Positions 35,455-45,453 of a stretch of 64,000 nucleotides of DNA are shown piece after piece. This DNA is from Viridothelium virens (Eukaryota > Ascomycota > Dothideomycetes > Trypetheliales > Trypetheliaceae), in assembly GCA_010094025.1 (NCBI GenBank), contig ML991776.1:310001-374000 (forward strand), written 5' to 3'. The translations under genes were made by a program, and so were the position numbers. Each line of letters starts with the position of its first letter. The stretch's first letter is position 1. The notes beneath the pieces are model-generated. The model saw only the letters and a program-made list of their open reading frames with translations. It ran no database searches and was not told the DNA's origin.

Positions 35455-37070
35455 TCACAGCTTGGCATTAACCCAGAGACTTGGCTTTTCGAGACCAGCA
35501 GGACCATCATAGACATATCTTTCCACAGCCCTCGTATTGATCTAGAATAATTCGTCAGCGGGCTTTTTCCAGTGTATTGAAGAGACTACATTGATCAACT
35601 TACGTGTCGAGGTCCCAGTTGCTCGACTTTCTCAACGCCCAACAACCTCATTGCCGTCTCCGTCTCCGCCTTCAAGATCTCCAGCACTCTTTCCACCCCT
35701 TTCTCACCTCCAACACCCAAGCCCCATAGCGGCGCTCTTCCAATGCCAACAGCCTTCGCTCCTAAACAGAGCGCCTTGACAACATCCGTACCCCTCCGAA
35801 TGCCTCCATCAACCATGACTTCCAATCGACTGAACACTTCAGGGCAATACTTCCGAATCTCAATCAATGTATGCACAGCCGGTGGCGCGGTATCCATCGC
35901 CCGTCCGCCATGATTCGACAGAATGATCCCACGTACCTGCGGCGCATACAGCGACGCTATGTACGCATCCTCATGCGTCTGCAACCCCTTCAGCACAATC
36001 GGCAACTTCGTATGCTTCGCCAACCACGGCAGCGTCGTCTTCCACGTCAAATCCGGCGCCGTCCCCGCAAAAAGCGCCATACCGATCCCTCCGCCCTTCG
36101 CCCCATTCCGCGGCTCTCTCGTCGTACTCGACGCCGAGTCCGCCTGCACGCTCGACCGCACCGCCAGATTCGAGCCCACATTCTTCGTGCGCTCGTCGTG
36201 CTCGCGCTTTCCGGGCACGGGTGCGTCGAGCGTGAGGCACACGAACTTGATGGCGGGCAGCTGCGTGATGCGCGCCAGCATGGCTTCGCTTTTGGCCCGG
36301 TCCGTCTGCACGTACAGCTGCCAGCCGAAGACTTGGTCGGGTCCGGCGTCCGCGACGATCTGTTCGGGCGTTTGCGACGCGTTGTTCGAAATGATCTGAG
36401 CGGCGCCGAAGGTGTGGCTGGCGCGGGCGATGCCGGCTTCCCCGTCGGGGTGCGCGAGGCGAGCCATCGCGGCGGGAGAGACGTAGATGGGCAGGGAGAC
36501 TTTGTAGCCGAGGAGGGTGGTGGAAGTGTCGCATTCGGTGCAGTCGACGAAGATGCGGGGACGGAGGAAGATGGCTCTGTAGACGGTGTTGTTGTAGGTT
36601 TTGGAGATGAGGTCGTCGCCGGCAGAGTAATAGTATGCCCAGGCTTTTCGACTAATGAGTTTTGTTGAAGCGGCTTCGACATCATCAAGATTGAGAAGTT
36701 CGTCGAGCGGCGGTGGTCCTGTGTCTTCTTCATTGATTTCGGCGGAAGACTTCTCTTCCTTCGGGAGTGTTTCTGGATCTATGGCTCCGAGCTTGCTCTG
36801 GGGTTTGAGGCTCTCTTCAAGGGTTCCGGGTGGATGTACAGGATCATATTCTTCTGTGGCATCTTTTCCGGCTAATTGAAGTATTATCTTCGAGCCACCC
36901 GGATGCTGCGGTACGAACTCTGTGACATCGTAGACATTGCCATAGAGAACCACCCAACAGCTCTCAGCCGTGTTGTGTTTCGATACTACAGATCTCGTGA
37001 GCTTGAAGATTCAGTCTATGTGAGAATTAAATTTTCTTCAACCTTCATCATACGAGAATACTTTGGCCAT
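35455..37070 (-). CDS. Flavocytochrome b2-type L-2-hydroxyacid dehydrogenase, no presequence
   Basis: Three exons: 37070-37043, 36985-35604 and 35541-35455, giving 498 aa. The first exon is only 28 nt and the join reads [21 protein letters not shown] cytochrome b5 domain comes first, with heme ligands in FVPQHPGGS and DPVHPPG. The FMN-dependent alpha-hydroxyacid dehydrogenase domain follows: [35 protein letters not shown], the catalytic His in [10 protein letters not shown], and [15 protein letters not shown]. The C-terminal tail encoded in exon 3 ([20 protein letters not shown]) is typical of fungal members. It oxidises L-lactate or a related 2-hydroxyacid and passes electrons to heme. Yeast Cyb2 has a mitochondrial presequence; here the b5 domain starts at residue 1, so a cytosolic paralog is more likely. 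Confidence 0.9.
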
Positions 37071-37543
37071 AGTGACGACAACAAATATAGGATAATAGTC
37101 AAAACAAGAAGGCTAAGAACAATAGGAAATTACATTAAACGGAGCAGACCAGAGATCTACAAGCAATTGGAAAGACGCCAAAAACCATTTGAGGGTAGCT
37201 CTCTGCTAAATAGGTCTTAGGACTCGGGAACTTTGGGACTTGAGTCGCCGGGCCGGTTATCTGGCAAGGGTGGTTCTTCGGTTGAAGACAGCCCGATTGA
37301 ATCAAAACTTATTACCGATTCTGGTAGTCCTTCCGGAAAATATTATCCCTTCAACATATTTACCAAATGGCTCTGTATTGGGCTTGAGCTGGGTATCTCA
37401 AGATGCACGGCTCTATTGGTTGCTGTAGTCGGAACTCATGGATGTGCGTCGTCTTGATACTGACCATCCTGATCTTTACCAGTTCATATGTAGAACTGCT
37501 CTCAAACGGTTTGCTCGTTACTGACTGCGCTGTCGTTCTGGTC
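37071..37543. other. Intergenic, nothing recognised
   Basis: Promoter of the flavocytochrome gene and 3' flank of the PAC3-like gene. No coding frame was recognised. Confidence 0.45.
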
Positions 37544-38050
37544 TTATAAACATTGTAAAACTAGCTCCATGGTATCCATGAAGGTGTCTCGGCTCGAATC
37601 TACCTCCTCAAGCCCAAGCCCTATTACCAGAAGCCTCCTCTCGGCTGGGTCTTTTGTGGCTATAGCACTTGCTATTTGTGTCGCATAGAGTTGTCCCACT
37701 GTGTCTCGCTCAGGGACGGTGCCTCCTAACACTGTCGTAGCCGTCAAATGCGTCATCGGGAGTAAATCTGTGTTTTCGCTACTGGCTCCATTGCCTTCCG
37801 AGAAGTGCATGGCTGAAGCATCAGGAGCTGCAGAATCGAGCGGTACATGCATCTGCCGTCTGTATTAGCTCAAGGAATAGATGTCCAGTAGAAGGCAGAG
37901 ACAAACCCAATGAGCAAGACGGCCGCCTTGGGAAACTGTGATAAGAATTTTGTCTGCAAAAGCGACTGATATGATCTCAGTATGGATGCCATTGATTTCA
38001 CCTGCGGCCGTCTTCGTACGAGCTGGAAAGGGCTCGGTCATCAAATCCAT
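37544..38050 (-). CDS. Proteasome assembly chaperone 3-like protein
   Basis: Two exons, 38050-37907 and 37852-37544, giving 150 aa; the 54-bp intron runs GTTTGT to GCAG. The protein has FPARTKTAAGEINGIHTEII, FADKILITVSQGGRLAHW, then HVPLDSAAP after the splice, DLLPMTHLTATTVLGGTVPE and RDTVGQLYATQIASAIATKD. This is the pattern of fungal PAC3/Poc3 homologs, small proteins that help build the proteasome alpha ring. It is divergent from and only 114 bp away from the Dhr1 helicase gene, so the two must share a promoter region. The family call is from memory of fungal homologs and is moderate. Confidence 0.66.
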
Positions 38051-38164
38051 GTCTTAGTTGAAAAACGGCATACCTTACTCCAGTTACGGTAGGGCGGAAA
38101 TGAGTCCGCTTGAGATTGAATATTCGGGCAAAATTTCGATTTCATCAGATCCCCCGCCCCCACA

Positions 38165-41100
38165 ATGCCAAAGTTCGTTCCTCGCCAGCGAAAGCACAAA
38201 GCTCGAGAGCGACAAAAACAGAACGGACACAGCACTGGCGGAGATGCAAATGCCGTTGAGCTTTTACCGGAGTCCAAAGATGATCGCGAAAAGCGACGCA
38301 ACCAGCTACAGGAAGAGCTGCGCGCTCAACAGCCGCAGTCAAAGATCTCAGCCAAGAAGCAGAAAAGACTGAACAAGTACATTGATACCAAGCTGAGAAA
38401 AGAGGAGAATCAAGAGCTTATCAAGAAACTCGCTGCCCAAAAGGTGGATACGAGTCTGTTCCGGAGTTCCAAAAAGCTTGGAAGAGTTTCGGAATCAAAG
38501 CGTGAAGCGCTTTCCCGCGCTCTCCAGGAACGCAATGCCGGCATTGATATTGAAAAGAACAACCAGCTCCTATATCAGACCTCTAAGGTGATTAGTGATG
38601 CCTCAGATACCTCCTCGGATGAAGACGATGGCGGTAGCAATGTCGCCACCTTCTCAAAGAAGGAATCTGTCAAGGCAATATCTCCCGAGCCTTCTACACA
38701 ACCCAATGCCACTGGTCCCGCTTTTGGGAGTGGCCTAAAGCGACCATTAGCTTTGGACTCTTTAGGGAAACCTATCATTAAGAAGAGAAGGAGAACCCAA
38801 CTCGCCCCAGTTGTAATCAAGATCGAATCAGAGGAAGAGTGGGAGGGCTTCAGTGATAGTGGCCAGTCAATGTCAGAAGTTAGCGCGGAGAGCAATCAAG
38901 AGCAGATCCCAGATACAAACATAGATGGAAATGAGGATTCTACCTCCGACTCTCTTCAATCTTACATGCAAGAGGATAGCGATGACATAGGGTCCACAGA
39001 GGCAAATTCCGCAGTCACGTCGGAAGAGTCGGAAGATGAATTTGGTGATAAAGATAGGGAAGAAGACAAGGCTAAGAAGGAGCGCTCATCGGCCTTCAGG
39101 GCGTGGGCAACGAAGCAACGAAATGAAGTTCTTGGATTCCAACCTTCCCTGGCAATCAATGATGCAGCATCCGCCACTTCCAAGCCCATTGAATTCAAGC
39201 CGCGTCCTGCAGAGTCTGACCCCTTGCCAGCTGAGCTTGAGACTAGGGCATCGACCAATGAAGCGAGACAGGCCTACAGTGTTCAGGTCTCTCGTACGCC
39301 AGAAATTCAGGATGCGCGGATGGCTCTTCCAGTCGTCACTGAGGAACAAAAGATCATGGAGGCTATACATAACAACGACATCGTTGTCATCTGGGGAGCA
39401 ACAGGCAGTGGAAAAACAACACAAGTCCCGCAATTCCTGTTCGAAGCGGGCTATGGGGACCCAAAGGGCCCAACTCCTGGTATGATCGGAGTCACGCAGC
39501 CGAGACGAGTTGCGGCTGTGAGCATGTCGAAGCGCGTGGGTGATGAGTTGTGTGACCTGAAAAGTCGAGTATCATATCAAATACGCTTTGACAGTTCGGT
39601 CAGCAGTAAAACCGCTATCAAGTTCATGACGGACGGCGTTCTTCTGCGCGAAATTGCCAATGATTTTGCATTGACCAAGTATTCTGCGGTCATCATTGAC
39701 GAGGCGCATGAGCGGAGCGTCAATACTGACATTTTGATTGGGATGATGAGCAGAATCGTGGATCTTCGCTCCACGATGTCGAAAGAAGATCCAAAATTTC
39801 AACCTCTAAAACTAATCATCATGTCTGCTACACTTCGCATCTCAGATTTCACGGAAAATTCAACTCTGTTCCGCAAAGGATCGCCCCCTTTGGTGCAAGC
39901 GGAAGGTCGGCAGTATCCTGTTACCATACATTTTGCCCGTAGAACACAGCGAGACTATGTTTCTGAGGCGTTCCATAAGATCAGCCGAGGCCACAAAAGG
40001 TTGCCGCCAGGAGGAATGCTTGTCTTCCTGACAGGCTTAAATGAAATCATGGATCTCTCCAGACGACTGAAGAAGGCGTTCCAATCGTCTAGTCAACGTG
40101 AAGTCGTGGGACCTCAGATTCGCGTATCTGCAGCTGAAGCATCTGTTGAGACAGAAGATGTTGATTTTGGCGATTATCAAGATAAAGGATTAGATGATGA
40201 CGCATCGGAAGATGATCTAGACTCCGTACGTGTTGATGAAGAGGAGGAAGACCAAGAATTCGATATTGGTGAAACTCCCGATGGTATCTCAAGTGTCTCT
40301 GTTTTACCTCTATATTCTCAGCTGCCAACAACTCAGCAACTTCGAGTATTTGAGCCTCCGCCAGAAGGATCTCGATTGATCGTGCTGGCTACAAACGTCG
40401 CGGAGACAAGTTTGACGATCCCCGGAATTCGCTATGTTTTCGACTGCGGTAGATCCAAAGAAAAGAAGTACGATGAGATTACTGGTGTACAGAGCTTCGA
40501 GGTTGGTTGGATAAGTAAAGCCAGTGCAAGTCAAAGAACTGGGCGAGCAGGACGTACTGGACCAGGTCATTGTTACCGATTATATTCCTCTGCTGTCTAC
40601 GAGCGCGACTTCGAAGAATACAAGGCTCCGGAGCTCCTGAGGACGCCCATAGAGGGCATTGTCCTCCAACTCAAAAGCATGGATCTCCAGCATGTCGTCA
40701 ACTTCCCCTTTCCAACCCCTCCAGATCGCCAAAGTCTTGCCAAAGCTGAGAAACTCTTGACGCATCTCGGCGCGATCTCAGACGAAGGCAAGATCACCCA
40801 CACAGGCAGGGAATTATCCCTCTATCCCTTGAGCCCGCGCTTCTCTCGTATACTCCTACTCGGACAATCTTACGGTCTCACATCATATACTATCGCTCTT
40901 GTAGCCGCTCTCGCAGTTCCGGACATCTTCATCCCCGAAAACCAGCTCGCTCTCTCTGATCTGGACGAGACACCAGCACGAAATGCCTCCCCTAGCGATT
41001 CGGACACAGAGACTCCAACTATTGCCACCGACGCTGATAACACAACCCAGGAGCGAGAACAGCGAAGAAAGGCCTACAGCATCGCCCACGCCACCCTCTC

Positions 41101-41920
41101 CCACCAAAGCCGCACATCCGACGCTCTCAAACTTCTCACAACCCTTTGCGCCTATGCGCATACCTCACCCTCTTCCCATATCGAATTCTGCACGTCACAT
41201 TTCCTCCGCGAAAAGGGCCTCCAGGAAGCTTCGCAATTACGGCAGCAGCTCCACAGCCTCATCCTCACAAACAAGCCTGCTCTAGGACTCGGCAAGTACG
41301 AAGAGAAGCTCTCGCAACCGAAGCCAAAGGAGCTAGAGCTGCTGAAGCAGATCACCGCAGCCGGCTTCATCGACCACATCGCCATCCGCGCAGACCTCAG
41401 TCCCGACCCCCCCGAGACGGCACGGAAACCAAAGCGAGCCACCGAGGTCCCCTACCTGACACTCTTCCCTTCCCACGAAGGCCCAGTCCCTCCAGCCACC
41501 ACCACCACGCAGGACGAGAACGAAGCCCAGAAGCTGAAATTCGTGTACGTACACCCGTCGTCCGTGCTCGCGCGACGCGACGTCAAAGCCATGCCAACGT
41601 ATCTCGTTTACGCCACGCTGCAGCGGAGCTCCTCGACGGTGCCGGGGAAGCTGGCGAGGGTGCGGATGCATCCGCTGACGGAGGTGAGTGGGCGACAGCT
41701 GGTGGCGCTGGCGAAGGGGACGCCGCTGCTGGATTGGGGCAAGCCGGTTGGGAGGGTGGATGCGCTGGAGCCGGTAGAGGGGAAGGAGAGGAGGGAATGC
41801 ACGGTGGTGCCGAGTCTGGTGGGGAGAAAGGGGACTTTGGGGTGGCCATTGCCGGGGACGAGGGTGGTGCAGAGGAAGGAGGGAGGGCGTGGATGGGTTG
41901 TGGAGAAAGTGGTGGGTTGA
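38165..41920 (+). CDS. ECM16: DEAH-box RNA helicase Dhr1/Ecm16 (DHX37 family)
   Basis: A single exon of 1251 aa. The first 400 residues are basic then acidic and disordered (MPKFVPRQRKHKARERQKQN). The helicase core has motif I GATGSGKTTQVPQFL (about residue 411), motif II DEAH (about 511), motif III SATL, TGLNEIMDL, ATNVAETSLTIPG and motif VI QRTGRAGRTGPGHCYRLYS. The HA2, OB and C-terminal domains follow, including FVYVHPSSVLARRDVKAMPT. Dhr1 unwinds U3 snoRNA from pre-18S rRNA in the small-subunit processome. The acidic insertion between motif IV and V (about 660-710) is typical. The base composition in the last 250 codons turns more GC-rich. Confidence 0.92.
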   Translation: MPKFVPRQRKHKARERQKQNGHSTGGDANAVELLPESKDDREKRRNQLQEELRAQQPQSKISAKKQKRLNKYIDTKLRKEENQELIKKLAAQKVDTSLFRSSKKLGRVSESKREALSRALQERNAGIDIEKNNQLLYQTSKVISDASDTSSDEDDGGSNVATFSKKESVKAISPEPSTQPNATGPAFGSGLKRPLALDSLGKPIIKKRRRTQLAPVVIKIESEEEWEGFSDSGQSMSEVSAESNQEQIPDTNIDGNEDSTSDSLQSYMQEDSDDIGSTEANSAVTSEESEDEFGDKDREEDKAKKERSSAFRAWATKQRNEVLGFQPSLAINDAASATSKPIEFKPRPAESDPLPAELETRASTNEARQAYSVQVSRTPEIQDARMALPVVTEEQKIMEAIHNNDIVVIWGATGSGKTTQVPQFLFEAGYGDPKGPTPGMIGVTQPRRVAAVSMSKRVGDELCDLKSRVSYQIRFDSSVSSKTAIKFMTDGVLLREIANDFALTKYSAVIIDEAHERSVNTDILIGMMSRIVDLRSTMSKEDPKFQPLKLIIMSATLRISDFTENSTLFRKGSPPLVQAEGRQYPVTIHFARRTQRDYVSEAFHKISRGHKRLPPGGMLVFLTGLNEIMDLSRRLKKAFQSSSQREVVGPQIRVSAAEASVETEDVDFGDYQDKGLDDDASEDDLDSVRVDEEEEDQEFDIGETPDGISSVSVLPLYSQLPTTQQLRVFEPPPEGSRLIVLATNVAETSLTIPGIRYVFDCGRSKEKKYDEITGVQSFEVGWISKASASQRTGRAGRTGPGHCYRLYSSAVYERDFEEYKAPELLRTPIEGIVLQLKSMDLQHVVNFPFPTPPDRQSLAKAEKLLTHLGAISDEGKITHTGRELSLYPLSPRFSRILLLGQSYGLTSYTIALVAALAVPDIFIPENQLALSDLDETPARNASPSDSDTETPTIATDADNTTQEREQRRKAYSIAHATLSHQSRTSDALKLLTTLCAYAHTSPSSHIEFCTSHFLREKGLQEASQLRQQLHSLILTNKPALGLGKYEEKLSQPKPKELELLKQITAAGFIDHIAIRADLSPDPPETARKPKRATEVPYLTLFPSHEGPVPPATTTTQDENEAQKLKFVYVHPSSVLARRDVKAMPTYLVYATLQRSSSTVPGKLARVRMHPLTEVSGRQLVALAKGTPLLDWGKPVGRVDALEPVEGKERRECTVVPSLVGRKGTLGWPLPGTRVVQRKEGGRGWVVEKVVG

Positions 41921-42290
41921 AGTTCAATGACGTTTCATATGCACAAACGTGGTTCATGGCCATGCCATTGCTGTACGTGAATCTAGCTACTTCCAGGAAA
42001 TGTTCTCGAGGCCTTGAAGACCATCGTCTAGTAAATAACGCCTCCCGATGCAAGTAGGTATCACGCGCAATGATAGCGAACGCTTCGGAGCCCTCCCAAT
42101 GCATCGTTTACCTCATCAGCTCGTATCCGCAGTACGTGAAACCCACAGACGTCGACCACTTCAAATTTTCACCCTTCTGTTTCCATCTCTCTTCATTGCC
42201 GTTCACCTCATCTGCAAACCAGCAGAGCATAAATCTCTATCCTATAACCACCAATCTCTTCTGCCAAAGACCCTCTGAATTCTCGTCTTT
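41921..42290. other. Convergent intergenic region
   Basis: 3' flanks of the helicase gene (+) and the RBR ligase gene (-). Nothing else was recognised. Confidence 0.5.
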
Positions 42291-44186
42291 TTATTCATCG
42301 CTGTCGTCATCGTCATCATCCTCCTCCCTCTGCTCACGCGCTCTCTGCGGAAGGCGAACCACAACATTGATCTGGCCATCAACATTCCCGGGTTCTAGAT
42401 CCCGCTGAAATCGCCGATTGGCACGACGGCCCACCCGTTCATAACGCACGGCAGGACGATGGCCACGCCCGACCTCCCCTCGTCTCTGCAACCAGAACTC
42501 CTGCTGCGGATCCCTCCCCTCAAGATTCATCTGGTTCATCAAGGCCACCACCGCCGGAACCTCCGCCTGTCGAGGAGGCGCCGGCGCAGGAGGAGGGTGA
42601 TACCACTCATCCTCCTCCCGACCATTCTCATCCACAGGCACACCTCTCACCACCGGCACCGCCTCCTCACCAGCCTCGCGCCCTTCCGCTTCATCCTCCA
42701 ACACCTGCTGCTCCAACGCAAACGCTTCCTGCTCCGCCATTCTGATACCACCAAACGCCGCCCCCTGCCCATTATCGCCCTCCTCAAGCTCCCACAGCCG
42801 CATATAGCAACCCCTCCCCTTCTGCGCAAAGTGCTGGTAAGGGTTCGCGGCGTCGAGCCAGGCGGAGCAGAGGTAGCAGAAGTGGGTGCCGCACTGGAAG
42901 CAGCGCATGTGGTTGCAGCCGTGCGTCTTCTGGCACGGAGACCCGCACGTCGGGCACGGGCTCGTGTGCAGCCGGATGTACTCCATCGACGCCTGGTCTT
43001 CGGCGCTGAGGGTCGCGGCGGATTGCGCGTTCAGCGGGTGGCAGCGGGCGTATTCGCCATGCCACCCCAGGCTGCAGATGCGGCAGAAGGCGTATTGGCA
43101 TAGGGAGCAGATGGCGAGCCGTTCGGAGAGAGGAGGGAGGATGTTTCTGTCGTTGTTGGTGGAGGTGGAGTTGGGGGGCTCGGTGGGCGGTTCGTCGTCT
43201 GAGGAGTCGGAGCTGTCGATGGCGGTCACGTCGGTGAGCTTGGGGTATTTTTTGGAGCGAGCGGGACCTTGGCACCATTTGCGCGGGCAATAGACGGTAG
43301 AGGAGTCGGATTCGAGCTTCTTCTTACGTTTGAGATCCACGTAGCGCCTTACCACATCTGGCTCAAGGGGGATCTGGAGTAGTTGGCTAGGGCTAAGGGT
43401 CTTTGACTTTCGACCGCGTGGCTTTTCAGCACCACAGTCAGGAGCGAGGCATTTGACGCTGCTGATGTCGCCTTCCGTAATGCAATTGTTGTAGTAATCC
43501 TGCAGACAGGAGACGCAGAAGACATGGCCGCAGCGCGCGATGCGGTGACAGCTAGCGCCTTTCTTCGGTTCGAGACAGACTCCACAGTCGAATGTCTCAG
43601 CCTCAAATTTCCGCCGCTCGGCTTGTCGATCAAAGTCGAGGAGAGCAATCTGCATCTCTTGCGGGAGGGAGAGTGGGCCGTCGACCGCCAATCCAAATGC
43701 ACGCTCCGCCGACTGCTGGAGCTGGTCTATGTATGCGAAGACGACTTGCCCGTGTCCATACTCATGCCACAGGTCCAGCCCATTCCACTGTAATTTTTCT
43801 AGAGTATCCTCTGGTATCCAACGTGGCTCACTGCTCAGTAAGAATTGTGGCGCTTCATCTGCTGGATATCCCTCCGGTAGATTGACCTTAAGTTTCAGAG
43901 GAGGAAGATTCGAAATGCGGTGAATCTCCAGTGGAATGGCTGTGACTATTCGGCGCGGCTCATTGTCAGCGGTGGAATCATGGTCTGAGGATGGTGGTGT
44001 GGGGAGTTGGTTTGGAGGGGCACCGTCAACGGTGGGGAAGATGATAGGGAGAGGCGCTTCAGGTGAGACGGGTATATCGAGATAAACGGTATATGGATTT
44101 TCCGAGTCGGTTCGAAGCTCTTCAAAAATCGCTTTTATAGAGTCTAGTTCGATATCGCGTTCATCTTCAGTCTCAGTCTCGGCCAT
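42291..44186 (-). CDS. RBR E3 ubiquitin ligase with RWD domain (Itt1/RNF14 type)
   Basis: A single exon of 631 aa from the ATG at 44186. An RWD domain covers about residues 10-165 (IFEELRTD, NLPEGYPADEAPQFLL, WHEYGHGQVVFAYIDQL). RING1 follows from about 201 (CGVCLEPKKGASCHRIARCG, HVFCVSCL), then the IBR (CSLCQYAFCRICSLGWHG) and RING2 (CPTCGSPCQKTHGCNHMRCF). The catalytic RING2 Cys, which takes ubiquitin from E2, is expected in HGCNHMRC, about residue 424. Order and RWD domain match RNF14 and yeast Itt1, the latter linked to translation termination factors. The C-terminus is Glu-rich and basic and ends in a Asp/Glu run. A long Ser/Asp/Thr linker interrupts the IBR region. Confidence 0.87.
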   Translation of the reverse strand: MAETETEDERDIELDSIKAIFEELRTDSENPYTVYLDIPVSPEAPLPIIFPTVDGAPPNQLPTPPSSDHDSTADNEPRRIVTAIPLEIHRISNLPPLKLKVNLPEGYPADEAPQFLLSSEPRWIPEDTLEKLQWNGLDLWHEYGHGQVVFAYIDQLQQSAERAFGLAVDGPLSLPQEMQIALLDFDRQAERRKFEAETFDCGVCLEPKKGASCHRIARCGHVFCVSCLQDYYNNCITEGDISSVKCLAPDCGAEKPRGRKSKTLSPSQLLQIPLEPDVVRRYVDLKRKKKLESDSSTVYCPRKWCQGPARSKKYPKLTDVTAIDSSDSSDDEPPTEPPNSTSTNNDRNILPPLSERLAICSLCQYAFCRICSLGWHGEYARCHPLNAQSAATLSAEDQASMEYIRLHTSPCPTCGSPCQKTHGCNHMRCFQCGTHFCYLCSAWLDAANPYQHFAQKGRGCYMRLWELEEGDNGQGAAFGGIRMAEQEAFALEQQVLEDEAEGREAGEEAVPVVRGVPVDENGREEDEWYHPPPAPAPPRQAEVPAVVALMNQMNLEGRDPQQEFWLQRRGEVGRGHRPAVRYERVGRRANRRFQRDLEPGNVDGQINVVVRLPQRAREQREEDDDDDDSDE

Positions 44187-44496
44187 GTTGAGGAGGAATG
44201 GGACATTGGGCTTGCGTATAGATCCTTGCACAGTGTGACTACTGGAATATTATTACGAGGAAAAGAGGACGCTCTAGAGTACCTCTTCTGGAGAAGACAC
44301 TCGAGCAAAGGAGGGTATTGAGTAGGTGTGGTGGGGTATCAAAAGTGAAGTGTGGCGGAAGAGTCACTATGTAATACTACCTGAGTCAGTGGCACAAATT
44401 GGATCATCGCTAGAGAAGAAACTTAGGACCCTGTGCTGCAGCTTGACCTCACAGCTCCTCGCCGGTTGCCAAACACTTCTTTCCATAGTGACCAAC
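44187..44496. other. Divergent promoter region, RBR ligase / dolichyl pyrophosphatase
   Basis: 310 bp shared by two divergent genes. No motif stands out. Confidence 0.5.
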
Positions 44497-45374
44497 ATGG
44501 AGCAACCGCCACTGGCCTCCTTGTCGTTGACGCACGTCCACTATGTACGACTCTTCTCGAAGCACCTTGAAGAATATTATGAAGATAATCTGATCATTAC
44601 TAGAACCCTTACGACCGCGTCTCCTATCTTTGCGCTTGGCTCGCTCTTGTCCCCCAAGCGCTGTGTATTACATATGCAACGCTAATATGGAGCACTCGCG
44701 AGGTCGAAATACTGCTTATGTTCGTGGGACAAATGGGTTGTGAAGCGTTCAATTGGTTGTTGAAGCGCTATATCAAAGAGGAGAGACCCCGACGTAGGTT
44801 ACCGCTCAAAATTTATTGAGACTCCAGAATGGAGCGTGCTTGTTTTCGCCGTATCTGAGCATCGCTGACGCATATTTCATGCTTCATAGAAATGAATGGT
44901 AAAGGCTACGGCATGCCTTCCTCCCACGCCCAATTCCTCGCCTTCTTTTCCGTATCCCTGACCCTCTTCCTGCTCTTCCGACATAACCCATCCTCCTCTC
45001 CGGATCACCTCCACAACCATCCCATACCCTTCCTTCACCGTGTGCTCCTCTCCCTTGGCGCCGTTGGCGCAGCTGCTGCTGTGGCCGGGTCGCGAATATA
45101 TCTTAATTATCACACTCCACGCCAGGTCCTGGTGGGTTGCGCTGCAGGAGCTATTACGGCAGTGGCCTGGTTCATCGTAACCGAGTACCTGAGAAGGGCC
45201 GGATGGGTATCCTGGGCATTGGATAATGAATGGGCACGGTGGGCACGGATGCGGGATCTGGTTGTTTCCGAGGATTTGGCGGATGCTGGCTGGGCGAGAT
45301 GGGAAGGCCGGAGAATTAAAAGGAGCGCCGCTGGAAGTGGTGAAATGGCTAATGGAAATAGGAAAACCCGGTAG
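44497..45374 (+). CDS. CAX4: Dolichyl pyrophosphate phosphatase (Cax4)
   Basis: Three exons: 44497-44544, 44604-44793 and 44890-45374, giving 240 aa. The splices give LSLTHVHYNPYDRVSYLCAW and IKEERPRQMNGKGYGMPSSH, which is the family signature. PAP2-type phosphatase motifs are KRYIKEERP, PSSHAQF and SRIYLNYHTPRQV. Several hydrophobic segments make it an ER multi-pass protein. The enzyme removes a phosphate from dolichyl pyrophosphate after N-glycan transfer so that the lipid carrier can be reused. The 48-nt first exon is easily missed. Its 3' end is only 79 bp from the end of the convergent Sld7-like gene. Confidence 0.92.
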
Positions 45375-45453
45375 GATAAGAGAGTGAAGTCCTCACAAGA
45401 TTGTTTCATGGGCCATTCCGACCGTCCGAAGTGCAATCTTGGGTCAAGATGCG

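Noticed and set aside
41146-42057. 303-codon plus-strand frame
   Set aside because: Overlaps the Dhr1 C-terminal region in another frame and has Arg/Ala-rich random composition.
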